This document shows, piece by piece, positions 16,583-26,356 of a stretch of DNA of 64,000 nt. The notes under the pieces were generated by a model that was given only the letters and a program-made list of their open reading frames with translations, did no database searches and had not been told where the DNA came from. Location of the stretch: assembly GCF_027944115.1 (NCBI RefSeq), contig NZ_JAPJZI010000002.1, positions 391,027-455,026 on the forward strand, given 5' to 3'. Position 1 is the stretch's first letter; every line of letters starts with the position of its first letter. Made by a program: the position numbers and the translations under genes. Source of the DNA: Hoeflea prorocentri (GTDB taxonomy: Bacteria > Pseudomonadota > Alphaproteobacteria > Rhizobiales > Rhizobiaceae).

Positions 16583-17029
16583 TTGCAAGATTTCACACTC
16601 CACAACCGTATCGGATACAAGGTGACCCGGCTGGCCCGGCTGATGGAGGCGCGTCTTGAAAAGCAGATTGGCGAGTATGGCATCACGCGGCTGATGTGGT
16701 GCGTTCTGCGTGGGGTCGGCATGGAGGGTGTAACAACGCCATCGGGGCTTGCAAGCTATATCGGCATTGCCCGGCCGGCAGTCTCCCGGCTCTTGAAATC
16801 CATGGAGCAACGCGGCCTGCTTCAACGCAATGGTATTGATCGTGATGGCCGGGTAACCGAGGTGCATCTGACCGATGAGGGCAGGCGGCTCATGGAGGCC
16901 TGTCACGGGCTGGTCCGGGAGCTGAACTCGCATTTTTCCGAAAAGCTCGAGCCGCTGGCTTACGACAGTTTCATGCAAACCATCGACCGGTTGACGGAAG
17001 GCGAAAATGCCACGCTGATGCGGCTTTGA
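16583..17029 (+). CDS. MarR-family transcriptional regulator
   Basis: The 148-residue winged-helix protein has the MarR layout: an N-terminal dimerisation helix, the recognition region SYIGIARPAVSRLLKSMEQRGLL (about residues 59-81) and a wing with RDGRVTEVHLTDEGRRL. TTG at 16583 is chosen because GGAGGGAG (16570-16577) lies five bases upstream; a longer frame from 16556 has no ribosome site. It is divergent from the third TRAP operon and probably represses it. MarR proteins often respond to aromatic acids, which may hint at the TRAP ligand. Confidence 0.85.
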   Translation: MQDFTLHNRIGYKVTRLARLMEARLEKQIGEYGITRLMWCVLRGVGMEGVTTPSGLASYIGIARPAVSRLLKSMEQRGLLQRNGIDRDGRVTEVHLTDEGRRLMEACHGLVRELNSHFSEKLEPLAYDSFMQTIDRLTEGENATLMRL

Positions 17030-17242
17030 CTGGGCATTCAAATTCAAACACGGCCGATGCGTTGCAACCTGTCATCCGCCTGACGGACGCCGGATATGTG
17101 GCGGGCTGGCGAACAGTCATTCTAGTGCCGGCTGAGGGACCGATTGTCGGATGCTGCAATGGTAAGGCCCGACCGCCTGGAACTGTCGAGCCCCAGCGGG
17201 CAGACGCGCCCGTTTGAGAAGGATTGGCAAGGCCTGCACATT

Positions 17243-18880
17243 CTAACCGGTTGCACGCACCCTGATCATATCAGCGGCCTTTTCGGCGATCATGACCACC
17301 GGAGAAGCCGTATTGCCGGAGACGATCCGTGGCATGATCGACGCGTCGACGACCCGCAGGCCGTCCATCCCGTGAACGGTAAGATCGGCGTCAACGACGG
17401 CCATCGGGTCCGCGCCCATCTTGCAGGTGCCGACGGGATGGAAGATCGTCGTACCGATGTTTCCGGCCTGCTCGACCAGTTCGTCGTCACTTTGATGGCG
17501 CGGACCGGGCAGGATCTCTTCCGGTTCATGGCGCGCGAGGGCCTTTGCCGTCATGATCGTGCGTGCCTGACGCAGTGCTGCCACGGCCACGGTCTGATCG
17601 GCCGCGGCTGAGAGATAGTTCAGTCGAATTTCCGGCTGTTGCTCAATATCGGTAGATGCCACATGGCATGTGCCGACACTTTCTGGCCGCAGGTTGCAGA
17701 CCGAAACGGTGATCGCCGGGAAGGGATGCAACGGATCGCCCAGCCGGTCGGTGGAAAGCGGCTGGACGTGATATTCAAGGTCCGGTGTTGCCCTCGAGGG
17801 GTCCGATTTGGTGAACATTCCGAACTGGCTCGGCGCCATCGACATCGGTCCGCTTCGGGTCAGGAAATATTGCAATGCGATGCCGGCCTTGCCGATCAGG
17901 CTGCCCGCCCTGGTGTTCAGGGTATCAGCATTCTTGACCTTGAAGACGGTTCTGAGCTGCAGATGATCCTGCAGGTTCTCGCCAACGCCCGGCAATGCGT
18001 GGTGCACATCGATGCCGAGCGCCTGCAGTCGCCCGGGCTGGCCGATGCCGGAATGCTCAAGAAGCTTGGGTGTATTGATCGCGCCGGCGGCCAGGATCAC
18101 CTCTGCCTTGGCGGTGACGGAAAAGCTCTGGCCACCGCGCCGGTAAGTTACGCCGACCGCACGCTTGCCTTCAAAGCGGATGGCTTGCGTCATTGCGCCG
18201 GTCACAACGCGAAGATTGTCCCTTTTCATCGCCGGGCGAAGGAAGCCCTTGGCCGTGTTCCAACGCACGCCGCCTTTCTGATTGACCTCGAAAAAGCCGG
18301 ACCCTTCATTGTTGCCATTGTTGAAGTCGTCGCGCGGCATGATGCCGAATTCCTTCGCACCCTCCTGAACGGCGCGAAGAATGTCCCAGGAAAGCCGTTG
18401 CTGCGCGACCTTCCATTCCCCGCCGGCGCCGTGCATCGGTGTCGCGCCGCGGTAATTGTCTTCGGATTTGAGGAAATAGGGCAGGACGTCGTCCCAACCC
18501 CAGCCGACATTGCCGGTCTGGCGCCAATGGTCGTAGTCGGCTGCCTGGCCGCGCATATAGATCATGCCGTTGACCGAAGAGCAGCCGCCGAGCACCTTGC
18601 CGCGTGGATAGACGAGGCTGCGGCCATTGAGGCCCGGTTCCTCCACGGTCCGCATCATCCAGTCGGTGCGCGGATTGCCGATGCAATAGAGATAGCCGAC
18701 GGGAATATGCACCCAGTGGTAATTGTCGGAACCGCCCGCTTCGAGCAGGAGCACCCGTTTTGACGCATCCGCGCTCAGCCGGTTGGCGAGCACGCAGCCG
18801 GCCGTGCCGGCGCCGACGATGACATAGTCATAAGTGCCGTCGTCCCTAATTGTCTGATGGTCCGCCAAGCCCCGCTCCAC
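17243..18880 (-). CDS. GMC-family FAD-dependent oxidoreductase (choline-dehydrogenase-like)
   Basis: The 545-residue flavoprotein opens with the ADP-binding loop VIVGAGTAGCVLANRL (residues 20-35) and LLEAGG. It carries the GMC signature RGKVLGGCSSVNGMIYMRG near 94 and ends with the catalytic HPVGTCKMG and NTASPVVMIAEKAA segments. The family oxidises primary or secondary alcohols to aldehydes or ketones. It is the last gene of the minus cluster with an ABC importer, an aldehyde dehydrogenase and an enolase-superfamily enzyme. Its start is GTG at 18880 or a TTG twelve bases further in. A second GMC enzyme lies at 27563-29242. Confidence 0.87.
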   Translation of the reverse strand: MERGLADHQTIRDDGTYDYVIVGAGTAGCVLANRLSADASKRVLLLEAGGSDNYHWVHIPVGYLYCIGNPRTDWMMRTVEEPGLNGRSLVYPRGKVLGGCSSVNGMIYMRGQAADYDHWRQTGNVGWGWDDVLPYFLKSEDNYRGATPMHGAGGEWKVAQQRLSWDILRAVQEGAKEFGIMPRDDFNNGNNEGSGFFEVNQKGGVRWNTAKGFLRPAMKRDNLRVVTGAMTQAIRFEGKRAVGVTYRRGGQSFSVTAKAEVILAAGAINTPKLLEHSGIGQPGRLQALGIDVHHALPGVGENLQDHLQLRTVFKVKNADTLNTRAGSLIGKAGIALQYFLTRSGPMSMAPSQFGMFTKSDPSRATPDLEYHVQPLSTDRLGDPLHPFPAITVSVCNLRPESVGTCHVASTDIEQQPEIRLNYLSAAADQTVAVAALRQARTIMTAKALARHEPEEILPGPRHQSDDELVEQAGNIGTTIFHPVGTCKMGADPMAVVDADLTVHGMDGLRVVDASIMPRIVSGNTASPVVMIAEKAADMIRVRATG

Positions 18881-18896
18881 ATGTCTTTCGTGCCTT

Positions 18897-18919
18897 GCGA
18901 CGATCCGGCGGATCGTCGC
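18897..18919. promoter_or_regulatory. 23-bp perfect palindrome before the GMC gene
   Basis: GCGACGATCCG and CGGATCGTCGC are perfect 11-bp arms around one central G. It lies 17 bases upstream of the GMC start and about 150 bases after the ATPase stop. No U-tract follows on either strand. It may be an operator for the last gene or an intercistronic hairpin. Confidence 0.45.
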
Positions 18920-19066
18920 GACAGCCCATCATGGAGCAGGCAATCCCTCCGGTCGATAGGCAATCCTGTCGAATTCGTAAGGCTTTGGTCGTATCCGTCG
19001 CCGGCGGATGGCGACAAACGAAAACACTAGCAGTGGCTGCCGGGGCAGGGCCGGTTTTAAGGCTGC

Positions 19067-20155
19067 CTAACGGATGCGCCCGCCTTGCTCATCGAAGAGG
19101 AATGCACGTTCGGCGGGGATGAAGGTTTCGAAATTCTCGCCTTCCTTGCTGGTGCGGTCGTCGCGCAAGCCGATGATCAGCCGTTCGCCGCTTTCGGATT
19201 CTGCGTAACGGTAGGCGATATCGCCCAACTGCTCCACCAGTTCGCACTGCAGTTTGATCTGAGCGCCGGGGCAGCTTTCAAAGGAAAAGTGTTCCGGCCG
19301 CACGCCGAGCGTGATGGTCTGGTCCTTTGAGAGTGCCTTGGTCTCAACCTTTTTGGTCAGTTGCGCCGAGCCCAGAGACGGCAGCGTCACGGTGACGCCG
19401 GCTTCGCTGATTTCCGACACAGTTGCCGGCACAAAGTTCATTTTCGGCGCGCCGATAAAGCCGGCCACGAACTGATTGTCGGGATCGTCAAACAATTCCA
19501 GCGGCGTTCCGACCTGTTCAATAAGACCGGACTGCAGGACGACGATTTTGTCGGCGAGCGTCATCGCCTCAACCTGATCGTGGGTGACATAGACCATCGT
19601 CGCGTCCAGCCGCTTGTGCAGGCGTTCAAGCTCGAAGCGCATATGGACCCGCAGTTCCGCGTCGAGATTGGATAGCGGTTCATCGAAAAGGAAGACTTCA
19701 GGATCGCGGACAATAGCCCGGCCGATCGCAACGCGCTGGCGTTGACCACCCGAAAGGGCGGCGGGTTTACGGGCAAGATAATCCTCGATATGGAGAATCT
19801 TCGCCGCCGCGTCGACGCGGCGGGTGGCTTCCGCCTTGTCCATGCCGTTTGCTGTCAGCGCGAAACTCATATTTTGCTCGACCGTCATGTGCGGATAGAG
19901 CGCATAGGACTGGAAAACCATGGCGACGTTGCGGTCGACTGGCGCAAGATGAGTGACCTCGCGGTCGCCGATCCAGATTTCGCCCTCGCTTGTTTCCTCC
20001 AGCCCGGCAATCATGCGCAAAAGCGTGGACTTGCCGCAGCCGGACGGGCCGACAAAAACCGCGAACTCCTGATCCTCGATCGTCAGATCGACACCGTGGA
20101 TGACCTGTTGCGTGCCATACCGTTTTTTGACGTTGTTCAGGCGAATTCCAGCCAA
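19067..20155 (-). CDS. ABC sugar importer ATPase (UgpC/MalK type)
   Basis: The 362-residue cytoplasmic ATPase has Walker [10 protein letters not shown] (about residues 36-44), Q-loop [13 protein letters not shown], signature [14 protein letters not shown] near 134 and Walker [15 protein letters not shown]-terminal TOBE/MalK regulatory domain follows (about 240-362, with LGVRPEHF). It powers the CUT1-type importer made with the two permeases and the binding protein upstream. CUT1 systems import di- and oligosaccharides, polyols or glycerophosphodiesters; the substrate here is unknown. Confidence 0.93.
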   Translation of the reverse strand: MAGIRLNNVKKRYGTQQVIHGVDLTIEDQEFAVFVGPSGCGKSTLLRMIAGLEETSEGEIWIGDREVTHLAPVDRNVAMVFQSYALYPHMTVEQNMSFALTANGMDKAEATRRVDAAAKILHIEDYLARKPAALSGGQRQRVAIGRAIVRDPEVFLFDEPLSNLDAELRVHMRFELERLHKRLDATMVYVTHDQVEAMTLADKIVVLQSGLIEQVGTPLELFDDPDNQFVAGFIGAPKMNFVPATVSEISEAGVTVTLPSLGSAQLTKKVETKALSKDQTITLGVRPEHFSFESCPGAQIKLQCELVEQLGDIAYRYAESESGERLIIGLRDDRTSKEGENFETFIPAERAFLFDEQGGRIR

Positions 20156-20288
20156 AGCGCACCCTCCCTTGGCAGCTTGACCCAGAAAGGGCCGTCAAGC
20201 CGCCGCGCATTACCTTGTATGTTCTCGTTTTGCGGCCTCGGTCCGTTGTGAGGCCGGTTTGTTGCCGCCGGATCTTGTCGGCGCCCGA

Positions 20289-21092
20289 TCATTTTCCCGC
20301 TCCGCTGGTCAGGCCGCCGACAAGCCAGCGCTGGAAGAACACAGCGAGCAGGTAGATGGGCAGCATGGCGGCAAGCGATGCGACGGCAATCTGTCCGAAC
20401 CGGAGCTGGCGATCGCCCTGAAACAGCGACAGGCCGATGGGCACGGTCTGGGTGTCTTCGCTGCGGGCCAGAAACGATGCGAAGAGAAACTCGTTGTAGC
20501 TCAAGATCAGGCAGATGATGCCGGTGCTGGCTATGCCGGGCATAAGCAGCGGAATGACGATGGAGCGAAGCGTGCGCCAATAGCTGATCCCGTCAACCCT
20601 GGCGGCTTCTTCAATTTCCGTCGGCAAACGCCTGATGAATGAGGACAGCAACCAGAACGCAACCGGCAGGTTCATGACGCCGTAGACGATGATCATGCCG
20701 AGATGGGTATTGACGAGCCCCAGGCTTTTCAGAAGGAAGAAGAGGGGAAACAGCGCGACGATTGGCGGCGCGACATAGGTTCCAAGGATGGTCGCTGGCA
20801 GCCAGGACTTGCCAAGGCCGAAGCGCACGATTGCGTGCGTGGCCGGGACGGCAATGATCAGCGTGAAGGCGGCACCACAGGTCGCGACAATGGCGGAGTT
20901 GCGCAGATATTTGGCAAGCGCGACGGATTCAAATGCCGCTGGATAGTTTTGCCAGAAAAGAACAGTTGGAAAAATATCGCCGGTAGAGATGTCAGCCTGC
21001 CCCTTGAGCGACACCAGCGCCATGAAGATGACGGGAAAGGTGAAGAAAGCCAGAACGACCACAATGAGCGGGACATAATATCGACGCTTCAT
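20289..21092 (-). CDS. ABC sugar importer permease (MalG-like)
   Basis: The 267-residue inner-membrane protein has six predicted spans. The EAA coupling loop reads EEAARVDGISYWRTLRSIVIPLL (about residues 158-180), which contacts the ATPase. It begins MKRRYYVPLIVVVLAFFTFPV. It overlaps the MalF-like gene by four bases and is separated from the ATPase gene by about 133 bases with no gene. Confidence 0.92.
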   Translation of the reverse strand: MKRRYYVPLIVVVLAFFTFPVIFMALVSLKGQADISTGDIFPTVLFWQNYPAAFESVALAKYLRNSAIVATCGAAFTLIIAVPATHAIVRFGLGKSWLPATILGTYVAPPIVALFPLFFLLKSLGLVNTHLGMIIVYGVMNLPVAFWLLSSFIRRLPTEIEEAARVDGISYWRTLRSIVIPLLMPGIASTGIICLILSYNEFLFASFLARSEDTQTVPIGLSLFQGDRQLRFGQIAVASLAAMLPIYLLAVFFQRWLVGGLTSGAGK

Positions 21093-22012
21093 GACAGCTT
21101 CTCCTCGGATTTGTCATGCGCAACCGTGAACGGCACGGTGGCAAGACCCACGACGAGCGCAAACATCAGCGTTTGGGCTGCCGCCAGCCCGATATCGAAC
21201 TGCTGCACGGCGACGCGGTAGATGTAAAAGCTGGAGACCGTTGTGGCTTGTCCCGGGCCGCCTGCGGTGAGAACGAAAATCAGATCGAACACCTTGAACG
21301 AAATGACCAGTTTCAACACCGCAATGCCAAGAAGCGCGGGTAGAAGCATCGGCAGCGTGATGTAACGGAAGACCGTCCAGTTGGATCGTACGTCCAGACG
21401 CGAGGCCTCGAAGACTTCCCTCGGCAAAGTCTGCAATGCGGCATAAACCATCAGTGCGACGAACGGGCTCCACTGCCACACATCGACAGTCAGAACCGAG
21501 GCAAAGGCCGATGATGGATGGCCCAGAAAGCTGACCGGCGAAGAAATTATCGACAGATCGCTGAGCACGGCGTTCAGCCAGCCGCCCTGCGGCATAAGGA
21601 TCAGCTGCCACATGATCGCGGCGGTGACCGGCGGTGTCAGAAGCGGCAGCAAAATAAGGGTTCGAATGAGGTCGCGCCCCCGGACCGCTTTGTCGAGAAG
21701 CAGCGCGACGGCGGTGCCCAGCAACATTGCGGTTGCCGTCGATAAAAGCGCCAATAGGGCAGAGCGCCACACGGAGCCGACAAACAGCTCGTCAGACAAT
21801 GCGTCGGCAAAGTTCGCAAGGCCCGTCCATTCCTGAAAGGGGCGTGCGAGGCTGCTGTCCGTCAGGGCAAGCGCGATCAGATAAACGAAGGGATAGAGGG
21901 CAAAGACGCCGATGCCCATGATCATGGGCATCGCCGCAAGCCAAGCGATGTGCCGCCCCGTACGCAATGATTTGCGCGGGGCGGCGTTCAGTTCAGATGC
22001 CGTGTTTGGCAA
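21089..22012 (-). CDS. ABC sugar importer permease (MalF-like)
   Basis: The 307-residue protein has six spans and the EAA-type loop EASRLDVRSNWTVFRYITLPML (about residues 203-224). The hydrophilic N-terminus of about 25 residues lacks MalF's long periplasmic insert and so resembles UgpA-type permeases. It follows the binding-protein gene by 16 bases and overlaps the second permease gene. Confidence 0.92.
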   Translation of the reverse strand: MPNTASELNAAPRKSLRTGRHIAWLAAMPMIMGIGVFALYPFVYLIALALTDSSLARPFQEWTGLANFADALSDELFVGSVWRSALLALLSTATAMLLGTAVALLLDKAVRGRDLIRTLILLPLLTPPVTAAIMWQLILMPQGGWLNAVLSDLSIISSPVSFLGHPSSAFASVLTVDVWQWSPFVALMVYAALQTLPREVFEASRLDVRSNWTVFRYITLPMLLPALLGIAVLKLVISFKVFDLIFVLTAGGPGQATTVSSFYIYRVAVQQFDIGLAAAQTLMFALVVGLATVPFTVAHDKSEEKLS

Positions 22013-22028
22013 TGGAGGATTCCCTGTC

Positions 22029-23378
22029 CTAGCCCAGGATCTTTTCCCAGGAAGCCTGGGTATCCGTCATTGCCTGTTCGGCGGTCTTGTTGCCGGCCAG
22101 CATGAGGCCAAGCTCGTCCGTCAACGACTGCATCAGTTCCGGCGATTCCGGATTGCGCGGCCAGGGGAAGGCATCCATGATCGCCTGCTCGACAACTTCG
22201 CCCTGTTTCGGTGCGAATTCCTTGTAAGCAGGAATTGCGGAGCGCCGTGTTGGATCGACACCGGTCTTGTTGTTGGTCAGAACCGACAGGTGGAAATCCT
22301 TGGACGAGGCCATCTTGACGAATTCCCAAGCCATGTCGCCATCCTTGGCGCCGGTGGAGGCGCCGAATCCAAAGCCGGCATTCATCGCGGGACGGTGGAC
22401 CTTGTTCGATCCGCCCACCGGCATGGGGACGACACCCCATTTGCCGACGATCTTGCTCTGCTCCGGATCTTCAGCCCAGGTGCCCATATCCGTCCAGAAC
22501 TCGATCATGCCGGCCTGACCGCCAAGGAACAGCGGTATGGAGTTGCCGAATGCCGTCTCCAGCGGTGTCGGTGTGGCATGCGGCGCTGCATCGAGCATGG
22601 CCTGTGCCGCAGCGATCGCTTCATCGGTCGCCATGGTCGGTTTGCCATCTGCATCCATGAAGTCGCCGCCAAAGCCTCCAAGCCGGTTGGCATAACTTGA
22701 CCCGATAATGACGGGAACCTGTTGCGCAAGGATCAGTGCGCCATAAATGCCGTTGTCCTTCTCAGCGGCAGTGATTGTTTCGGCCGCGTTCCGGTAATCG
22801 TCCCATGTCTTCGGCGGTTTGAGGCCATGCTTGTCGAACAGTTCCGTGTTGTAGAACAGGACATGCGTGTCGCCGTCATAGGGCAGGCCGTAACGGCGAT
22901 CGCCAACAAGCGTGTAGGTGTCGTAGAGGGAGCCGAGGAAGTCGTCGGGATCGATGACGCCCTTGTCCGCCTCAATCCTGTCGGTGATGTCGGCCAGCAC
23001 GCCGTCTTTCACCATGGCTTCAATATCAGTGTAGAAATATTCGAATACGTCGAATTCATTGGTGCCGGAGACTACATCGAGCGTTGCCTGTGCACGAAGC
23101 TGATCGTAAGGAATCGGAACGCCTTCGACCTCAGCGCCGGTCAACTCGGCAAAGCCTGCCGACAACGGGTCAATTGAACCCGCATGCGGCTGGTTGATCA
23201 TGACTTTCAGCTTCTTGCCGGAGTAGTCCATCGCCCGCAGCCGCGTTACGAAGGCCGGGTTGGCGAGCAACGGCGCCGCCAGGGCCGCTGAAAGCGCGCC
23301 CCGTGTGAACGTTCGGCGGGTTATGCCGTTTTTTGTCTTCTCGATCTGTTTGAGATCCTTTTGTGTGACCTTTGTCAT
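22029..23378 (-). CDS. ABC importer periplasmic binding protein, Tat-exported
   Basis: The 449-residue extracellular-solute-binding protein (family 1) carries a twin-arginine signal (TRRTFTRG near residues 22-29) followed by a hydrophobic AALAAPLLA stretch, so it is probably exported folded. The body has the DLYFSGFA-like early strand, WGVVPMPVGG and a C-terminal AEQAMTDTQASWEKIL helix typical of sugar-binding proteins. ATG at 23378 was chosen because AGGGAGGAAACC precedes it; a longer frame from 23399 has no ribosome site. It is the first importer gene of the cluster. Confidence 0.88.
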   Translation of the reverse strand: MTKVTQKDLKQIEKTKNGITRRTFTRGALSAALAAPLLANPAFVTRLRAMDYSGKKLKVMINQPHAGSIDPLSAGFAELTGAEVEGVPIPYDQLRAQATLDVVSGTNEFDVFEYFYTDIEAMVKDGVLADITDRIEADKGVIDPDDFLGSLYDTYTLVGDRRYGLPYDGDTHVLFYNTELFDKHGLKPPKTWDDYRNAAETITAAEKDNGIYGALILAQQVPVIIGSSYANRLGGFGGDFMDADGKPTMATDEAIAAAQAMLDAAPHATPTPLETAFGNSIPLFLGGQAGMIEFWTDMGTWAEDPEQSKIVGKWGVVPMPVGGSNKVHRPAMNAGFGFGASTGAKDGDMAWEFVKMASSKDFHLSVLTNNKTGVDPTRRSAIPAYKEFAPKQGEVVEQAIMDAFPWPRNPESPELMQSLTDELGLMLAGNKTAEQAMTDTQASWEKILG

Positions 23379-23415
23379 GGTTTCCTCCCTTTGGATCAAA
23401 CGGTTCGGGTTTTTC

Positions 23416-23442
23416 GGATCCGGCGTCCTCAGCGCCGGTTCC
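23416..23442. terminator. Intercistronic hairpin
   Basis: GGATCCGGCG and CGCCGGTTCC pair with one T-T mismatch around a seven-base loop, between the aldehyde dehydrogenase stop and the binding-protein start. No U-tract follows. It may boost binding-protein mRNA stability. Confidence 0.4.
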
Positions 23443-23481
23443 CTTTTGCGATTTCAATAATCACAAAATGCCAGAGACGCC

Positions 23482-24993
23482 TCATTCTCCGATGTACATG
23501 CTGACGGCCTTTGTCTCGAGGAAAGCCTCAAGGCCTTCAATTCCAAACTCCCGTGCCCAGCCGGATTCCTTATAACCGCCGAACGGCAGGTTCGGGTCGA
23601 AGACGCCGAAGGCGTTGACCCAGACCGCGCCGGCCCGAACACCGTGGGCGATGCGGTGTGCGCGTCCGGAATCTCCCGTCCAGATCGATGCAGCCAGCCC
23701 ATAATCCGTGTCGTTGGCCTGCTGAAGAATGGCTTCATCGCCATCGAACTTCATCGCGCAAAGCACAGGGCCGAAGATCTCATCGCGTGCGATGCGCGAA
23801 TCCTGTTTCATGCCGGTTAAAACGGTTGGTGAATAGAAATAGCCCCTGTCGCCTTCCCGGCCGCCACCGCTAAGGACCGAAACGCCCTCATTGCGGGCTT
23901 CGTCGACCAGCGAGCTGACCCGTCCAAGCTGAACCGAAGACATAAGCGGTCCAAGCTGGCTGGCTTCGTTCATTGCACAGCCGAGTTGCATGTCCTCGCC
24001 GATCTTGACGATGCCCTCGACAACCCGATCGAAGACGCTTTCTTCCACGTAGAGACGCGAGCCGGCATTGCAGACCTGTCCGGAGTTGCCGAATATGGCC
24101 GCGGCAGCGGTTGGTATCGCCCGGTCCATATTGGCATCGGCAAAAATGATGACCGGCGATTTGCCGCCGAGTTCCAGCGTCAGCCGTTTGAGATTGGATG
24201 TGCCGGAGGCCTCGACAATGCGGCGGCCGATCTCCGTTGAGCCGGTGAATGTCACCTTGTCGACACCAGGATGCGCGGCCAGCGCAGCACCGGTGGTGTG
24301 GCCAAGACCCGTCAGCACATTGACCGCGCCTGCCGGGAATCCGGCCTCAGCAGCCAGTTCGGCAAGACGCAAGGCCGATAGCGGTGTCTGCTCGGCCGGT
24401 TTCAAGACAACTGTGCAGCCGGCAGCAAGGGCCGGTGCAATCTTGAACGCAGCTTGAGCGAACGGAAAATTCCACGGGATAATACCGGCGACAACGCCAA
24501 CCGGTTCGACGCGAGTGTAGGCGTGAAACGCCTCGGGGTTCAGTGCCAAATCGAGGGTGGAGCCCTTAATCTTCGTCGCCCAACCGCCATAATAACGAAA
24601 AACCTCGGCAGAAAAAGGGATATCGAGCGCTTTGGCGATGCTGACCGGTTTTCCGGTGTCGAGGCCCTCCAGTTCGGCAAGCTCGTCAAGGTTTTCATAG
24701 ATGAGATCGGCCATCTTGAAGAGACAGGCCGCACGTGCGGCCGGCACCATTGCCGACCATTCGCCTTCGAACGCCCGACGTGCGGCATCCACAGCAGCGT
24801 CGACATCGGCCTGATTGGCCGCCGGCACCTCGGCCAGGATTGTTCCAAGCCCGGGGTCCTCGCTTTCGATGGTTTCACTTGCGGCGCTATTGACGAACTC
24901 CCCGCCGATGAAGAGTTGCTTCGGCCTGTCCAGGAACGACCGTACGGCGGCGCTCATTGTGGACAACTCGTGATACAATACTGGCTTGTTCAT
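23482..24993 (-). CDS. NAD(P)-dependent aldehyde dehydrogenase
   Basis: The 503-residue enzyme has the full aldehyde dehydrogenase set: PWNFPFAQAAFKIAPALAAG (about residues 160-179), FTGSTEIGRRI near 238, catalytic Glu in LELGGKSP and nucleophilic Cys in GQVCNAGSR. The C-terminus carries the PFGGYKESGWAREFGIEG motif. It oxidises an aldehyde to an acid in the cytoplasm. Together with the two GMC enzymes and the enolase-superfamily gene upstream, it suggests alcohol to aldehyde to acid to dehydration. The N-terminal sequence does not identify the substrate. Confidence 0.88.
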   Translation of the reverse strand: MNKPVLYHELSTMSAAVRSFLDRPKQLFIGGEFVNSAASETIESEDPGLGTILAEVPAANQADVDAAVDAARRAFEGEWSAMVPAARAACLFKMADLIYENLDELAELEGLDTGKPVSIAKALDIPFSAEVFRYYGGWATKIKGSTLDLALNPEAFHAYTRVEPVGVVAGIIPWNFPFAQAAFKIAPALAAGCTVVLKPAEQTPLSALRLAELAAEAGFPAGAVNVLTGLGHTTGAALAAHPGVDKVTFTGSTEIGRRIVEASGTSNLKRLTLELGGKSPVIIFADANMDRAIPTAAAAIFGNSGQVCNAGSRLYVEESVFDRVVEGIVKIGEDMQLGCAMNEASQLGPLMSSVQLGRVSSLVDEARNEGVSVLSGGGREGDRGYFYSPTVLTGMKQDSRIARDEIFGPVLCAMKFDGDEAILQQANDTDYGLAASIWTGDSGRAHRIAHGVRAGAVWVNAFGVFDPNLPFGGYKESGWAREFGIEGLEAFLETKAVSMYIGE

Positions 24994-25033
24994 CTTAAAA
25001 TCCTGCTCCCGGGAATTGGGGTTTGCGTCCTTC

Positions 25034-26155
25034 TCAGAATTTGAACTGCGTTGCGGCGATTACTTTTTCATCGGGTGTAACGCCAAGGCCGGGGCCGTCG
25101 GGCAGCGTCACCTTGCCGCCGACCGGAACAAGATCCTCCACCACGATGTCATCGCGCAGCGGAGCAGCGGCGACGTCACGCAGAACAAGATCCGACCGTT
25201 CGCAGGCGGCCATGATGTGCAACATGGCGGCAAAGCCGAGATCGGAGCCGTAATGATGGGCCGAAACAGGCAGCCCTTCGGCATTGGCGATGCGTGCCGC
25301 GTCAAGTGCCGTGCCCATGCCGCCGCCCCGGCAGGGATCAGGCATCAGGTAATCGGCCAGTCCTTTTTCCGCGACATGGCGGTAGTGCGACAGGCGAAAT
25401 GCATTCTCACCCCAGGCAAACGCAATATCCGGAAACTCGCTGCGAAGGCGGGCCTGTGCCTCAAAATCGTCACTGAGGACCGGCTCCTCGATCCAATAAG
25501 GGTCGACTTCGCCGAGCAGGCCGATCATCTTTCTGGCCCGCGGCAGGTCGAAGGCCTGGTTGGCATCGATCAGCAGGGCTATGTCAGGCCCGATTGCTTC
25601 GCGCACGGCGCGGGCGACGGCAATATCCTTGTCATCTCCGAAACCGACCCGGATTTTGACGGCACGGTAGCCGTCATTGATGGCATCGAGTGCGCCACGC
25701 ACCGGATCATCGGCGCGCAGGCCCGTCGCATAACAATCGAATTCCTTCCGGCATATGCCGCCAAGCAGGCTCGCCACCGGTTGTGACAGCTCCTTGCCGC
25801 GCGCATCCCAAAGGGCCATTTCGACGCCGGAGATCGCCTGCGCGATCGCGCCCTCGGACCACATGCGGGTAAACGGGCGGGTGGCGGCAACCATCTTGTC
25901 GCGCAGCCGCAGCACATCGCTTGCGTCTTCGCCCTCAAGAAGCGGCGCCAACCCCTCTTCGATCGTTGCCGCCCGTTCCCGGTAGGTCCATGGGGGGAAG
26001 TTGATGGATGTCTCGCCCCATCCAGTGATGCCGCCTTCGGTTTCCACGCGGACGAGGCCAAAATTTCGATGCGTCAGTGATCCGCAGGAAAGTGGAATGG
26101 GCGCGGCGAGTTCCATTCGGCACAGGACATAGTGTACGCCCTTTATGCGCATCAA
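25034..26155 (-). CDS. Mandelate racemase / muconate lactonizing enzyme family (enolase superfamily)
   Basis: The 373-residue protein keeps the acid-sugar dehydratase residues: KxR at Lys167 and Arg169 in AVKIRVG, metal ligands Asp197 (LLIDANQ), Glu223 (WIEEP) and Glu250 (AWGE), and His300/His301 in SAHHYGSD. The family abstracts a proton next to a carboxylate, mostly to dehydrate aldonic or aldaric acids. It is first gene of the minus operon, opposite the FadR regulator. A dehydratase acting on the acid made by the GMC and aldehyde dehydrogenases is the best guess; racemase activity is also possible. Confidence 0.86.
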   Translation of the reverse strand: MMRIKGVHYVLCRMELAAPIPLSCGSLTHRNFGLVRVETEGGITGWGETSINFPPWTYRERAATIEEGLAPLLEGEDASDVLRLRDKMVAATRPFTRMWSEGAIAQAISGVEMALWDARGKELSQPVASLLGGICRKEFDCYATGLRADDPVRGALDAINDGYRAVKIRVGFGDDKDIAVARAVREAIGPDIALLIDANQAFDLPRARKMIGLLGEVDPYWIEEPVLSDDFEAQARLRSEFPDIAFAWGENAFRLSHYRHVAEKGLADYLMPDPCRGGGMGTALDAARIANAEGLPVSAHHYGSDLGFAAMLHIMAACERSDLVLRDVAAAPLRDDIVVEDLVPVGGKVTLPDGPGLGVTPDEKVIAATQFKF

Positions 26156-26240
26156 AGCTGCCTCCCTTTTTACATCGCAACCCGTGCTTTGGGTTGGCGT
26201 TTTAGGCTTGTTTAAAAAATCTTGTGACTTCTCATATCAT

Positions 26241-26253
26241 GTGGTAGGACCAC
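26241..26253. promoter_or_regulatory. Candidate FadR-type operator
   Basis: GTGGT-AGG-ACCAC is a perfect 5-bp inverted repeat around three bases and contains the TGGTnnnACCA core typical of FadR-subfamily GntR sites. It sits between the divergent enolase-superfamily gene (start 26155) and the FadR gene (start 26357). ATCTTGT (26219-26225) and ACAAGAT (26256-26262) form a wider inverted pair around it. Confidence 0.5.
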
Positions 26254-26356
26254 TGACAAGATGCATCGGAAATGTTACCTATCCACATGGTCTTGGAGGT
26301 GATCTGTGAGAAAATATTGATTCTCCAGTCACCAACTTTACCGCAGGAAAAACAGC

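Noticed and set aside
17639-18763. 374-residue plus-strand frame
   Set aside because: Antisense to the GMC gene; no domain features.
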